Assembly (NCBI GenBank): GCA_024275415.1
Contig: JAJRZD010000024.1
Span: forward strand, 1 to 64,000
DNA: 64,000 nucleotides
Source: an archaeon
Lineage (GTDB): Archaea; Asgardarchaeota; Thorarchaeia; Thorarchaeales; Thorarchaeaceae
Direction: 5' to 3'
The stretch's first letter is position 1. Each line of letters begins with the position of its first letter. Under the pieces are notes generated by a model that was given only the letters and a program-made list of their open reading frames with translations, was not told the origin of the DNA and made no database searches. The position numbers were made by a program, and so were the translations under genes. This document shows positions 19,676 to 29,383 of this stretch, in pieces.

Positions 19676-19854
19676 GGTGCATCAACCCACTAATCAACTG
19701 AATGCAGTCAGATATGAAGATTGTTGTCTGTTGACAGAGAAGAAGGATGGACAGGACCCGTGTGCTGTCGTTCGCCGCCGGGAGGGACGCTGACAAAACA
19801 ACAGGGATATAGAATTACGGGTCACCTGTCACACACTTAATTGTTCGATTCTAG

Positions 19855-19892
19855 CCTATAAATCTATAGGTTTTCGTTTTTATCCGAAAACC
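19855..19892. repeat. Two overlapping perfect palindromes
   Basis: CCTATA-AATC-TATAGG (19855-19870) overlapping GGTTTTCG-TTTTTATC-CGAAAACC (19869-19892). Confidence 0.6.
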
Positions 19893-20110
19893 TTTCGATA
19901 AATCGTCAGAACAGTCCAATAGTGTGAGTGTGTAAAAATCGGAATACGATTCTTTTTTTAGACACTTGATTCCAATGGGCATCCACGGCATAGTAGACAG
20001 TGCGCGTTAGTGATTCCTAATTGTGAAAATTATTTAGCGGTAATGTTACTGCTGGCAACCCAATACCTGACTGAGCGGCAATCATATCATGGGCTGACGA
20101 GAAAGAGAGA

Positions 20111-20217
20111 TGGTAGCCCCGCCAGGACTCGAACCTAGGTCCGGCGGGTTCTCTACCAAGGACCAGAAGATCCTTAGTGCCAGAACCGCCGATGCTGGAC
20201 CACTACACCACGGGGCT
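20111..20217 (-). tRNA. tRNA-Gln(CTG) with approximately 31-nt intron near the canonical 37/38 position
   Basis: AGCCCCG/CGGGGCT acceptor, A discriminator then CCA, CTAGG-TTCGAGT-CCTGG T arm, GGCGG/CCGCC anticodon stem, TT-CTG-G loop interrupted by CACTAAGGATCTTCTGGTCCTTGGTAGAGAA (about 20149-20179). Confidence 0.85.
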
Positions 20218-20322
20218 AGTGGGAGTCGGGCTAGTAGAGTTGTTTAATTACCTTTTCGGTATTGCTACCATCAAAGGGAATGGATTAATTAGTCAAAGAA
20301 TTCCGTGAGGATATGAACAAAG

Positions 20323-21066
20323 ATGCCATTCTGGCAAGAACTTTCACATACTGGACTTATGGACGCCTTGGAAAAGACACATGTCGCAATCCTCCCTGTT
20401 GGTGCTGTGGAGGCACATGGAAGCCATCTCCCCCTCGGGACTGACAACATTTTGCCGGCGTATCTGACAGACATCGTGGCAAAAGAAAGCAATGCCCTAG
20501 TTCTTCCTGCGATTCCCTATGGTGACAGCTGGATATTCAAGCAGTTCGAGGGAACCATTTCTGTATCACCTCAGACGCTTGTTTCGTATTACGAGGATGT
20601 GATGAACTGTATTTTTGATAATGGGATAAGGTATCTGGTCGTTCTTAATGGGCACGGTGGAAATTCAGCTCATATTGAGTCTGCTGCAAAGAATGCCACC
20701 ATCTCAGGAGAACGAGTAGTCATCATAGTGAATTGGTGGAGAGACCTTGCACACGATGCCCGTGCCTCAGTTCTAGAAACGTCCGAAGGACATGCTGGTG
20801 AAGACGAAACATCGGAGGTGCTTCACGTCGCGCCACATCTCGTTTCAATGGAGTGTGCCACAGCATCACGAGTCAAACAGGAGTTCAAGGTCATTTCAGG
20901 GCAGTTCAGAATGGAGTTGGTTCCCGATGCCACTTTTGGCGACCCGCGAAAAGCGACTCCTGAGAAAGGAAAAACGATCATGGAACAGGCAGCACAGGAT
21001 CTTTTGAGATTGATTGGACGATTAGAGAAAGGCGACCTGCCTGTGGTTTCAGAACAGCTTCAATAG
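20323..21066 (+). CDS. Creatininase family protein (creatinine amidohydrolase-like)
   Basis: LPVGAVEAHGSHLPLGTDN, NGHGGN, EGHAGEDETS motifs. Confidence 0.93.
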   Translation: MPFWQELSHTGLMDALEKTHVAILPVGAVEAHGSHLPLGTDNILPAYLTDIVAKESNALVLPAIPYGDSWIFKQFEGTISVSPQTLVSYYEDVMNCIFDNGIRYLVVLNGHGGNSAHIESAAKNATISGERVVIIVNWWRDLAHDARASVLETSEGHAGEDETSEVLHVAPHLVSMECATASRVKQEFKVISGQFRMELVPDATFGDPRKATPEKGKTIMEQAAQDLLRLIGRLEKGDLPVVSEQLQ

Positions 21067-21067
21067 G

Positions 21068-21883
21068 TCAGATTCCCACTTTGAATATGAGTGCGTCTCT
21101 CAGAACCCGCTGGAACATCCTGAGCAGGTTCTTGCCCTCAGTCGCAATGGTTGTGAATATGGGATACGACTCCACATCAAGCATCCTTACCATATACTCC
21201 ACAGGAAGTGCGTTCGGGAGGTCTCTCTTATTGAGAGCAATCACTATCGGCATATTCGAATACCTGTCAGTCCCAAGTGCAATCTGTAACTCTTCTAGAG
21301 ATGCCAAGTTCTCATTCATCATCTCTGGACGTGAGTCCGCCATGAAAATTATCCCGTCTGCGTCACGCAGGACACTTATCCTGCTTCTAGCATGTCTTCT
21401 TTGGCCGGGTGTGGTGAACACATCAAAAACGATTTTCTCGCTGGCAGTTATTGGAACAAAATCGAAGAAGGTAGTACGTCCGAGGTCATCGGCAATCTCG
21501 ACCAACCGCCCTTTAGACAGGGAGCGCACATTGCCAAAAAGCCATCGGAGGGCAGTGGTCTTCCCAGAGAGAGAGGGACCGTAGAAGACAATCTTGATGT
21601 GAATGCGACCTTGGGCGTCACGTTTGAGGAGTTTGCCGGGGACAATCTCAGCGGTGGTATGATCCCGGATTTTCATTTCCTTTGCCAGCACCATCGTTTC
21701 CTCTCGATCCACACGCAACTCTGCTGTGGAAGCGAAAAGTCTGCCTTCGGGTTTTGGTGAGAAGGAAGGAGGTGATGTAGAAGTAGAGGAACTAATAGAT
21801 TCAGACGACGACGAAGGAATCCTCTCATCACGGGGTTTCTCCGAATCCCGACCTTTTCTACGTAGTCTTCTGAATATTGACAA
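21068..21883 (-). CDS. MglA-like small GTPase with Ser-rich basic N-terminal extension
   Basis: KIVFYGPSLSGKTTALRWLF, FFDFVPI, FTTPGQRRHARSRISVLRDADGIIFMADS, NKRDLPNALP; about 90-aa low-complexity N-terminus. Confidence 0.85.
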   Translation of the reverse strand: MSIFRRLRRKGRDSEKPRDERIPSSSSESISSSTSTSPPSFSPKPEGRLFASTAELRVDREETMVLAKEMKIRDHTTAEIVPGKLLKRDAQGRIHIKIVFYGPSLSGKTTALRWLFGNVRSLSKGRLVEIADDLGRTTFFDFVPITASEKIVFDVFTTPGQRRHARSRISVLRDADGIIFMADSRPEMMNENLASLEELQIALGTDRYSNMPIVIALNKRDLPNALPVEYMVRMLDVESYPIFTTIATEGKNLLRMFQRVLRDALIFKVGI

Positions 21884-21942
21884 ACCTCTCTCCGAAGTTT
21901 AGTCACTATTTCGTTTTAATTAAACTTTAGGGGATGTAGTCA

Positions 21943-23106
21943 GTGACCTTTATCTACAGGCAAACCATCAGTGAAGGTATTATGAAAGGTCACATCGACT
22001 CCACAATCATTGAAAGATATTTCCCCACGTTGAAAGAGATGACCTACCTGAACAACGCGGCGACAGGAATTCTACCTAGTACAGCACTGGATGCCATGAA
22101 AGAGTATCTTGAGGGGCGAATCAGAGCAAAGAGGAGCTTGGATGACACGCTAAACAAAATGGACAGTATCAGGGCAAAGTTGTCCAGATTGCTAGGTGGA
22201 AGCCCCGCTGAATATGCACTCGCGCCGAGCACTTCCGTTGGACTTAACACACTTGCCCATGGAATCGAGTATCCAGAGGGGTCGAACATTGTCATATGTG
22301 ACCTAGAGTTCCCTGCGAACTATGTACCTTGGCAGAACGCATCAAGATTGTATGGTGTGGAACTACGAATTGTCCCATCTCGAGAAGGTGCGGTCAATGT
22401 TTCGGACTTTGCTGACAGGATTGACGAGAACACAAGGGTGGTCGCCATAAGCATGGTGCAATTCGGCTCAGGCTTTCGCGCTGATATCTCTGCAATAGCA
22501 AAGACCGCTCACGAGCACGATGCTTTTCTGGTGGCGGACATCATCCAAGCTGCTGGATGGCATGACATCAACTTGCCAAAAATAGGGGTTGACCTTGCCT
22601 CAGCACAAGCGGCCAAATGGCTTATCGGGCCAATCGGAGCAGGATTCATCTATGTGAGCAAGGATATAATGGATCGAGTGAAGCCAAGATACCTTGGATG
22701 GTGGGGCGTCGAGGACATGCGCGATTTCAGTTATTTCGAAAGGACACCAGCAAAGAGTGCCAAAAGATATGAGATAGGGTCTCCGGCATTGATCGCCTAT
22801 GTCGGGTTTGACGAATCCCTCGACCTGTTGCTGTCAATCCCAGCGAAGGAAAGGGAAGCTGTTGCCCTAGGCAATGCCGAGTACCTGAGAGAATGCCTCA
22901 GAGAGATGGGGCTGGAACACTACGAATTCGAGGAGCAAAACAAATCCCCCATTGTTTCATGCGTGCCTGATGACGTAGAGCGTCTTGAGAAAGAATTACG
23001 CAAGGATGGAATCCATTGCTCGGTCAGAAACGGAAGGCTTAGGATTTCCCCACATTTCTATAACACGACAGAAGAGATTGACAGGCTTGTCGAAAAGATG
23101 AGGTGA
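21943..23106 (+). CDS. Class V aminotransferase (cysteine desulfurase-like)
   Basis: YLNNAATGILPSTALDAM, AQAAKWLIGPIGAGFIYVSKD (PLP-Lys region). Confidence 0.92.
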   Translation: MTFIYRQTISEGIMKGHIDSTIIERYFPTLKEMTYLNNAATGILPSTALDAMKEYLEGRIRAKRSLDDTLNKMDSIRAKLSRLLGGSPAEYALAPSTSVGLNTLAHGIEYPEGSNIVICDLEFPANYVPWQNASRLYGVELRIVPSREGAVNVSDFADRIDENTRVVAISMVQFGSGFRADISAIAKTAHEHDAFLVADIIQAAGWHDINLPKIGVDLASAQAAKWLIGPIGAGFIYVSKDIMDRVKPRYLGWWGVEDMRDFSYFERTPAKSAKRYEIGSPALIAYVGFDESLDLLLSIPAKEREAVALGNAEYLRECLREMGLEHYEFEEQNKSPIVSCVPDDVERLEKELRKDGIHCSVRNGRLRISPHFYNTTEEIDRLVEKMR

Positions 23107-23110
23107 GGAC

Positions 23111-23800
23111 ATGTTCGAAACGATTGCACCCAACATTCATGTTCTTGTAAGTAGAAGCTTTGACTCCAATATCGGACTAATCGATGGAGGCAAACAAAAG
23201 GCATTGATAGACACAGGTACAGGAATGTATCACTCGTTCCTAGAAGGATCACTCTTGAAAGTAGGTGTGACGATAGAATCCATCACAGATATCCTGCTTA
23301 CCCATTCCCACATCGACCACATCGGTGGCGTCGCAAACATCATTCGAGAGGCGTCACCAAAGGTGCATCTGCATAAAGCTGAGGCTGACCTCATCAATGC
23401 AGGGGACATGCGGCTTACCCTTGCAGACACGTTTGGCGCAGAAGTACCACGGATGAAAATCGAAGGGGTACTCCAAGAGGGTTCGATGATCTCTATTGGG
23501 AACATAAAGATCGATGTCCTTCACACTCCAGGGCACTCGAGTGGGAGCGTATGCTACCACATTAAAGAAAAAGGAATCGTTTTCACTGGTGACACCATGT
23601 TCTCAGGTGGAAGCTTTGGCAGAGTTGACTTTCCAACTGGAAACCCAAGAGAGATCGTAGAGTCATTGAAGCGGCTGTCGGAGCTTGATGACTTTAATAC
23701 CGCACTCCCGGGACATATGGCGCCTGTGAGAGTCAGTGCTACAAGGTCAGCCCTATCATCATATCAAATGGCAAGGAACTGGTTCAATGTTGATATATAG
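23111..23800 (+). CDS. MBL-fold metallo-hydrolase (glyoxalase II-like)
   Basis: LTHSHIDHIGG, HTPGHSSGSVCY, FTGDTMFSGGSFGRVD. Confidence 0.94.
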   Translation: MFETIAPNIHVLVSRSFDSNIGLIDGGKQKALIDTGTGMYHSFLEGSLLKVGVTIESITDILLTHSHIDHIGGVANIIREASPKVHLHKAEADLINAGDMRLTLADTFGAEVPRMKIEGVLQEGSMISIGNIKIDVLHTPGHSSGSVCYHIKEKGIVFTGDTMFSGGSFGRVDFPTGNPREIVESLKRLSELDDFNTALPGHMAPVRVSATRSALSSYQMARNWFNVDI

Positions 23801-24776
23801 TACCTAACAGCTCGTCAATTGCCATAACAGCGACATCATTAGAGAGTTCTGTACCAGCGAGGTATTTTGATTCTATCGCTTTGATGAGGGCATATACTGT
23901 TTCGCTCACAGGAGTGGCAATACCAAGCTCTTTCCCCATCCAAATGACTGCGCCGGTTATCGAGTCAATCTCGGTTCGTTTCCGCAGCTGAATATCACGT
24001 AGCATCGAATTGATGTTCTCAGCGGTGGCTTTTGCAGTGCCCAGTGTATATCGAACAGGATTGTCTGTTGTCAGTTCCACGCCAAGCGCCTTGGCGACTG
24101 CAGCTGTTTCTTCTACCAGACGGATTACCAATTCTCTCAATGCAGGGTTTCTATGAATCTCGCCGTTCGTCATCCCAGTAAGAGCGCCAATAGGATTGAT
24201 CCCACAGTTGACTATGGTCTTCGTCCAGACCACTCCTTCAATATTGTCTGATATCTTCACATCCAAGCCTGCACTTTGGAAAAGGTCAGCGATATTACGG
24301 ATCATTCCAATATTCTCAGGATAGCGGGAGCCAATCTCGGTCAGACCTCGTCCTGTCACATGCAGATTACCCGGGGTTGTCATCAGTGCACCCATACAGG
24401 TTGTAGCGCGGATGACCCTCGTCGAATTGAGAGCCTCGGACACTGCAACCTCTGTGCCCAACCCATTTTGCACAAGCACAAGATAAGAGCCATTATCGAC
24501 AAGGTGCTTGACCGCCTTGGCTGCGGCAACAGTATCGTATGTCTTTGTGGTGACCAATACGATGTCCGCTGACTTGATTGATGATGCATTATCCGTCGCA
24601 TCAACAGAAACTATATGTGATCCCATAACTCCTTCAATATGCAGGCCGTGAGTACGAACCTGCTCAACTAAAGGTGATCTACCCACCAATGTCACTGAAC
24701 CTGGATACCTTAGTGCCAATAGACCCCCGTAGAGGCTTCCAATCGCACCGGCGCCCATAATTACGATTCGCATCAT
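23784..24776 (-). CDS. panE: 2-dehydropantoate 2-reductase
   Basis: MRIVIMGAGAIGSLYGGLLA; LVQNGLGTE; VVWTKTIVNCGINPIGALTG. Confidence 0.92.
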   Translation of the reverse strand: MMRIVIMGAGAIGSLYGGLLALRYPGSVTLVGRSPLVEQVRTHGLHIEGVMGSHIVSVDATDNASSIKSADIVLVTTKTYDTVAAAKAVKHLVDNGSYLVLVQNGLGTEVAVSEALNSTRVIRATTCMGALMTTPGNLHVTGRGLTEIGSRYPENIGMIRNIADLFQSAGLDVKISDNIEGVVWTKTIVNCGINPIGALTGMTNGEIHRNPALRELVIRLVEETAAVAKALGVELTTDNPVRYTLGTAKATAENINSMLRDIQLRKRTEIDSITGAVIWMGKELGIATPVSETVYALIKAIESKYLAGTELSNDVAVMAIDELLGTIYQH

Positions 24777-25567
24777 TGTGTCACCTGTAATTCTTTCATG
24801 CTCTTCTTGCTCACAGATTCGAGATAATCAATCATATACCGGAGAGAATCCCGAATGTTCTGTTCATTATCAAACTCAGAAATAATCCTGAGAAGCTCTT
24901 CTCGATCAAGATGCCGCATCTGCTCCGCGTATTCCACCATCAAAGGCAGAGACCTTACTACGTTGTCAACGATTGTGACGTTCGAGTAGACAGAGGTTCG
25001 GCTCATTGGGTTAAGGTCGATAGTAATCACGTACTTGCCCATCTTCCTGAGGGCCTCAGTCCTATCGCCATCTTCCAGAGGTACAAGAACAACGTCTGCT
25101 TTACCAATCCCATCAGGATCAACCTTTCGTCTGTTACTGCTCAATTCAGGTATTGTCGTAGATGGGCGGTCGTGAGTGCCCAGCACATTGGATGCACCTG
25201 CTTCGTGCAATGCAGAAAGTATCGCATCCTCTCGTTCCTTGCGATAGTAGAACAGATTAATCTCTAGGGGAGCATTTGTAAGACGTGATAATTCCACCAA
25301 TTCGGTAGGGACAAGAGAACAGATGTTGCCGTTCACGCTGATTACGGGATGTTCTGCGGTCAACATCGCAGCGACTGCTGCCCGTATTGCCGCACGGGCG
25401 GTCAAGGGGGTTTTCTCGCCGATGAGATAATCGAAAGCCTCTCCGCGTCCGTGCGCTAACAGACCTGCTGTTGCTACAATGCTCGCAAGATGTCCCTCAA
25501 TGACTCTTTCTCGCATCTCTAATGACTCTCGTCTTGGATGGTCATCTGGAATCTCTATCCGTGTCAT
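24773..25567 (-). CDS. 4-phosphopantoate--beta-alanine ligase (archaeal phosphopantothenate synthetase)
   Basis: IPDDHPRRESLEMRERV...GLLAHGRGEAFDYLIGE..PVISVNGNICSLVP; start set at MTRIEIP, overlapping the upstream kinase stop. Confidence 0.9.
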   Translation of the reverse strand: MTRIEIPDDHPRRESLEMRERVIEGHLASIVATAGLLAHGRGEAFDYLIGEKTPLTARAAIRAAVAAMLTAEHPVISVNGNICSLVPTELVELSRLTNAPLEINLFYYRKEREDAILSALHEAGASNVLGTHDRPSTTIPELSSNRRKVDPDGIGKADVVLVPLEDGDRTEALRKMGKYVITIDLNPMSRTSVYSNVTIVDNVVRSLPLMVEYAEQMRHLDREELLRIISEFDNEQNIRDSLRYMIDYLESVSKKSMKELQVTQ

Positions 25568-26496
25568 TCTCGTAGAACACCTCCACATTGAGCAATCGTT
25601 GTTACCAGTATCTCCTGAGAGTCCCAATAATGTACCAGGATATCCTTTACATCAGGCACATGCTCCGCATCACAGAAACAGAATACAGAATCGCCGAGCA
25701 TGACCATGCTTGAAAGGTCAAATCCGGCTGATTGAAGTGCACCTAATGCCGTTCTAATCCTAGGAGTCATAAGACCTATCTCGTTTGCGAATGTCCTTGA
25801 AGCATGAATTAGTTCCTCGAAAGACGGGGATTCTGTCAATTCGGATAGTATGGAGTCTCCACACCTGTTTATCTGTTGGCGTGAATTTGGATCCGTCAGG
25901 ATGCTCTTTGTTTCAAGTCCTGTCCTTCCAGCAAGCACTACGGTCTGATCCATGCCATAGTCTACATTCTGTATCGTGCCAATACCAGGCGCGCCTTCAC
26001 GGGTTCGTATCTCCACGCCCCCAATTGTCTGGGCGATAACATCTCCCAGACCTGCGTGATTGACTACCTCTGCTATATGGGCTTGCTGCGCTGGAAAAAT
26101 GTAATCGGAATCAGGATCGATCAACGATGATAGTGCTAGTGCGGTACCAAGAGCACCTGCTCCAGATGCCCCAAACCCCACTCCAATCGGCAAGTCTGAT
26201 TGATGGGTGACTTCCACGTGCAATGTTTGAGCATGAGATTCCATCAATCGTCGTACCACCGTTCTTGTCACTATCGCATCAATTGGTTTTCCATTGTAGA
26301 ACACGGATATCATTGGGTCAATAGGCTCACTGATTCTTACCGTTGTACAAGTCCCTGCAGATATTGAGAAACCTGCGCCCTTAGACCCATTGCAGAGAGG
26401 ATCAGGATGTCCGTCGAAGATTCGAAAGAAACCCGTTATGTGTCCAGGGACAAAAGCTCTAGCAGTTTTCTCAATAGGACTCAATGTTCTCTTCAT
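25564..26496 (-). CDS. Pantoate kinase (GHMP family)
   Basis: FVPGHITGFFRI, PIGVGFGASGAGALGTALAL GHMP motif; translational overlap with phosphopantothenate synthetase. Confidence 0.9.
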   Translation of the reverse strand: MKRTLSPIEKTARAFVPGHITGFFRIFDGHPDPLCNGSKGAGFSISAGTCTTVRISEPIDPMISVFYNGKPIDAIVTRTVVRRLMESHAQTLHVEVTHQSDLPIGVGFGASGAGALGTALALSSLIDPDSDYIFPAQQAHIAEVVNHAGLGDVIAQTIGGVEIRTREGAPGIGTIQNVDYGMDQTVVLAGRTGLETKSILTDPNSRQQINRCGDSILSELTESPSFEELIHASRTFANEIGLMTPRIRTALGALQSAGFDLSSMVMLGDSVFCFCDAEHVPDVKDILVHYWDSQEILVTTIAQCGGVLRE

Positions 26497-26549
26497 AGTT
26501 CGTAGCTGAAGGAGTGTCTATAAAGATAACCATATAGTTATTTGGGAAC

Positions 26550-26565
26550 TATATAGTACTATATA
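26550..26565. promoter_or_regulatory. 16-bp perfect palindrome upstream of the pantoate kinase operon
   Basis: TATATAGTACTATATA, about 54 bp upstream of the pantoate kinase start; TATA-box-like. Confidence 0.45.
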
Positions 26566-26624
26566 TTCAATATAATTTATGCCCTGTTGGTCAAGGATGC
26601 ATATTTGACAGAGAAACTGAGTAG

Positions 26625-27425
26625 TCATCTGCGATCCAGTGGAACTAGACTGACATATTGTTTGACCCGCGGATCATCAGAAGGAGGTGCAGGATACGCC
26701 CAGCGAGCATCAATATCACGTCCGCTCAGATCATAGACATTAAAGCTACCGGATGACCAAGTTAATGGACTGAATCCTAGAAGGAGCGTTTGTGTTCTCC
26801 AGCTAGTAACGACAAGATGACGGTTCATGCCCACTGTCGGAACAACAAGAAAGACATTCGATAGTTCCATGAGAAGTGAAGTGCTAATCCGGTAGAAGAA
26901 GCTGTAGGTCTTTCGGTGCTCTTCAGAACCCTGAAGACGCAGGTCATTGAGGTATCTGTGGATGGTTTCATCATGAACAGCAGGATCCATTACATCAGAG
27001 AGATCTTCCACATCAACAGTGATTGCAGTTTCGAAGTAATAAGCTAACGGAAACTCAGTAATATGAATTACCAGCCATTTGTCCTTTGAAACAGTATTGT
27101 AAAGATGCTGAAAGATAGACTGTTTGGATGAGAGCATAGCAGCGTCAAATTTGGCAGGTTCGAAGTTTTCCGCTTCCTCAGATATTACCAGTCTAAAGAT
27201 GTCATCCAGCATGTCGCCATCGTAGCCAATCCTTACGAGGTGATAGGGTAGGTCTCGTGCATACTCTTCCATGCGACCGGTTTTGACAAGGAACTCGTTC
27301 AAGTCGCGTTGGAACGTGTCCACTTCATTATCACTGTCTGTGACAAACAATGATTGCGTGGGCGTTCCGAATGATGAGAGTACCTTCTCATATGCTCTAA
27401 AACGGGCGTCCTTCTCAGCATCCAC
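26625..27425 (-). CDS. Hypothetical protein
   Basis: Long ORF in gene-dense context; no family recognised. Confidence 0.6.
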   Translation of the reverse strand: MDAEKDARFRAYEKVLSSFGTPTQSLFVTDSDNEVDTFQRDLNEFLVKTGRMEEYARDLPYHLVRIGYDGDMLDDIFRLVISEEAENFEPAKFDAAMLSSKQSIFQHLYNTVSKDKWLVIHITEFPLAYYFETAITVDVEDLSDVMDPAVHDETIHRYLNDLRLQGSEEHRKTYSFFYRISTSLLMELSNVFLVVPTVGMNRHLVVTSWRTQTLLLGFSPLTWSSGSFNVYDLSGRDIDARWAYPAPPSDDPRVKQYVSLVPLDRR

Positions 27426-27678
27426 CTGTCAATTTCGCCTCCACATGTTGAGAAGATTCAAGCACCCTACAAGCACCAGCCTATATTTCACACTCTTTCA
27501 GGATTCTCTTTCTGGTCGAATGGAATTTCCTCCCTGACCATTAACGGTAATTCCACTAAGACACCTACAGATAGGCAAAAACTCAGAGGATAACATCTCA
27601 TATATTCTTTGCTCACGCAGTTTCACGAAGCATAAACTTAGATGGGATAGAGATAGACATGAATTCGGTGAATAGCTC

Positions 27679-28914
27679 GTGAAGCATACATCAAAATTGA
27701 TAATCGGTAGCAAGAGCAATGCCCTTGAGGGTAAAAGAGTGGCCCTTTGTGTGACGGGAAGCGTTGCTGCCGTTGAATCAGTTCATGTTGCAAGATCACT
27801 GATGAGACATGGAGCTGAGGTGTATTGTGTTATGAGCAAAGCTGGTCAGAGGATTATCCATCCCGACTTGATGGAGTGGGGGACTGGAAACCCTGTTGTG
27901 ACAGAGCTTACGGGACAAATCGAACACATTACACTTGCAGGAAAACATGATGAGCATGTGGACTTGGTTCTAATTGCACCATCAACTGCAAATACTATCG
28001 GGAAGATAGCTAATGGTATAGATGACACTCCAGTCACAACGACTGTTTCCTCAGCGCTGGGAGCGGGAATCCCAATCATCATCGTGCCTGCGATGCATGA
28101 ATCGATGTATGATCATCCAGCTGTGATCGAGAATATCAAGAAGCTGCAAGAAATGGGTGTTCAGTTCATCCAGCCAAGAATAGAAGAGGCCAAGGCAAAA
28201 ATCCCAGATACCGACACTATCGTAGAAGGAGTCTTGCGAACACTTGGCCCACGGGATTTGGACGGAAGACGATTCCTGATAACCGCAGGCCCGACAAGAG
28301 GATGGCTGGATCGTGTTCGATTCATCACAAATCCCTCAACCGGAAAGATGGGCATTGCAATTGCAGAGGAGATAATTCAGCGGGGAGGAGATGTTACCCT
28401 TATTATCGGTCCCACCGCTGAGAAGACACCGACACTGGCACATGTTATACATGTTGATACATCAAAAGAGATGCTTGAAGCGACACTGACTCACATCAAG
28501 TCGTCAAATCCGGATGTGTTCATATCGTCTGCTGCGGTTCTTGACTATGTACCAGAAGTGAAAGAAGAACGGAAACGTCCATCTGGTGAGTCCTTCTCGA
28601 TACAGCTGAAGCCCACTAAGAAAATCATTGACACTGTTCGCGAGAACCATCCCGACATGTACATTGTCGGCTTCAAGGTCGAAGCAGGTGTATCAGATAA
28701 GGAGCTGGAGAAAAGAGCCCGCGCTAAAATCGAATCAGGGATTTGTAATCTAGTGGTAGCAAATGATTCTGAGAGGAAAGGGGTTGCCTTCGGAACAGAT
28801 ACGAATGAGGTCATAATTGTTGGTGAGAAGGGCTTTCGAGTGGATGTTCCACTAGCATCTAAAAGGAGCATCGCCGGAAGAATCGTAGATGCCATCATGG
28901 AGCAGATTGGGTAG
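27679..28914 (+). CDS. coaBC: Bifunctional phosphopantothenoylcysteine decarboxylase/phosphopantothenate--cysteine ligase
   Basis: VALCVTGSVAAVESVHVARSLMRHGAEV, PAMHESMYDHPAV, ITAGPTRGWLDRVRFITNPSTGKMG, NDSERKGVAFGTDTNEV. Confidence 0.95.
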   Translation: MKHTSKLIIGSKSNALEGKRVALCVTGSVAAVESVHVARSLMRHGAEVYCVMSKAGQRIIHPDLMEWGTGNPVVTELTGQIEHITLAGKHDEHVDLVLIAPSTANTIGKIANGIDDTPVTTTVSSALGAGIPIIIVPAMHESMYDHPAVIENIKKLQEMGVQFIQPRIEEAKAKIPDTDTIVEGVLRTLGPRDLDGRRFLITAGPTRGWLDRVRFITNPSTGKMGIAIAEEIIQRGGDVTLIIGPTAEKTPTLAHVIHVDTSKEMLEATLTHIKSSNPDVFISSAAVLDYVPEVKEERKRPSGESFSIQLKPTKKIIDTVRENHPDMYIVGFKVEAGVSDKELEKRARAKIESGICNLVVANDSERKGVAFGTDTNEVIIVGEKGFRVDVPLASKRSIAGRIVDAIMEQIG

Positions 28915-28919
28915 CACCA

Positions 28920-29282
28920 TTACAGGATCTCGACAAGGCTCTCTGCCATCCTTTTCATGTCCATGAAAATGAGCCCAAGCTGTGCATCGACCTTTGCAAG
29001 TACCAGTAGCAGAGCACTATCACCGACAGAGGTCATGAGTGTGTATCCTTTGTCACCTTTCACATAAATCTCAAGAAGATTCCCTCTATCAAGTTCTCCT
29101 ATTGCCTTCTCGCCAAGGGATAGTAGGGCTGCACTTATCGCGGCAACTCGTTCTTGCTCGCTTTCTGGCAGAGCAGATGAGATCATCAATCCATCTAGAG
29201 AAACCAACGCGGCACCTTCGACACCAGGCACCGTTTCAAAATCTCGGATTGCAGCATTTATTCGATCAACTCGACTGGACAT
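28920..29282 (-). CDS. Roadblock/LC7 domain protein
   Basis: 120 aa; VEGAALVSLDGLMISSALP...ISAALLSLGEKA...KGYTLMTSVGDSALLLVLA. Confidence 0.88.
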   Translation of the reverse strand: MSSRVDRINAAIRDFETVPGVEGAALVSLDGLMISSALPESEQERVAAISAALLSLGEKAIGELDRGNLLEIYVKGDKGYTLMTSVGDSALLLVLAKVDAQLGLIFMDMKRMAESLVEIL

Positions 29283-29383
29283 CTATGATACCTCATTGAT
29301 ATTCTTCATTTGCCATAATCTAGAGGGCTCTATAAAGTGTTGTCGTATCAAAGTGCAAAAAAGGACACGAAATGCGCAATTTA

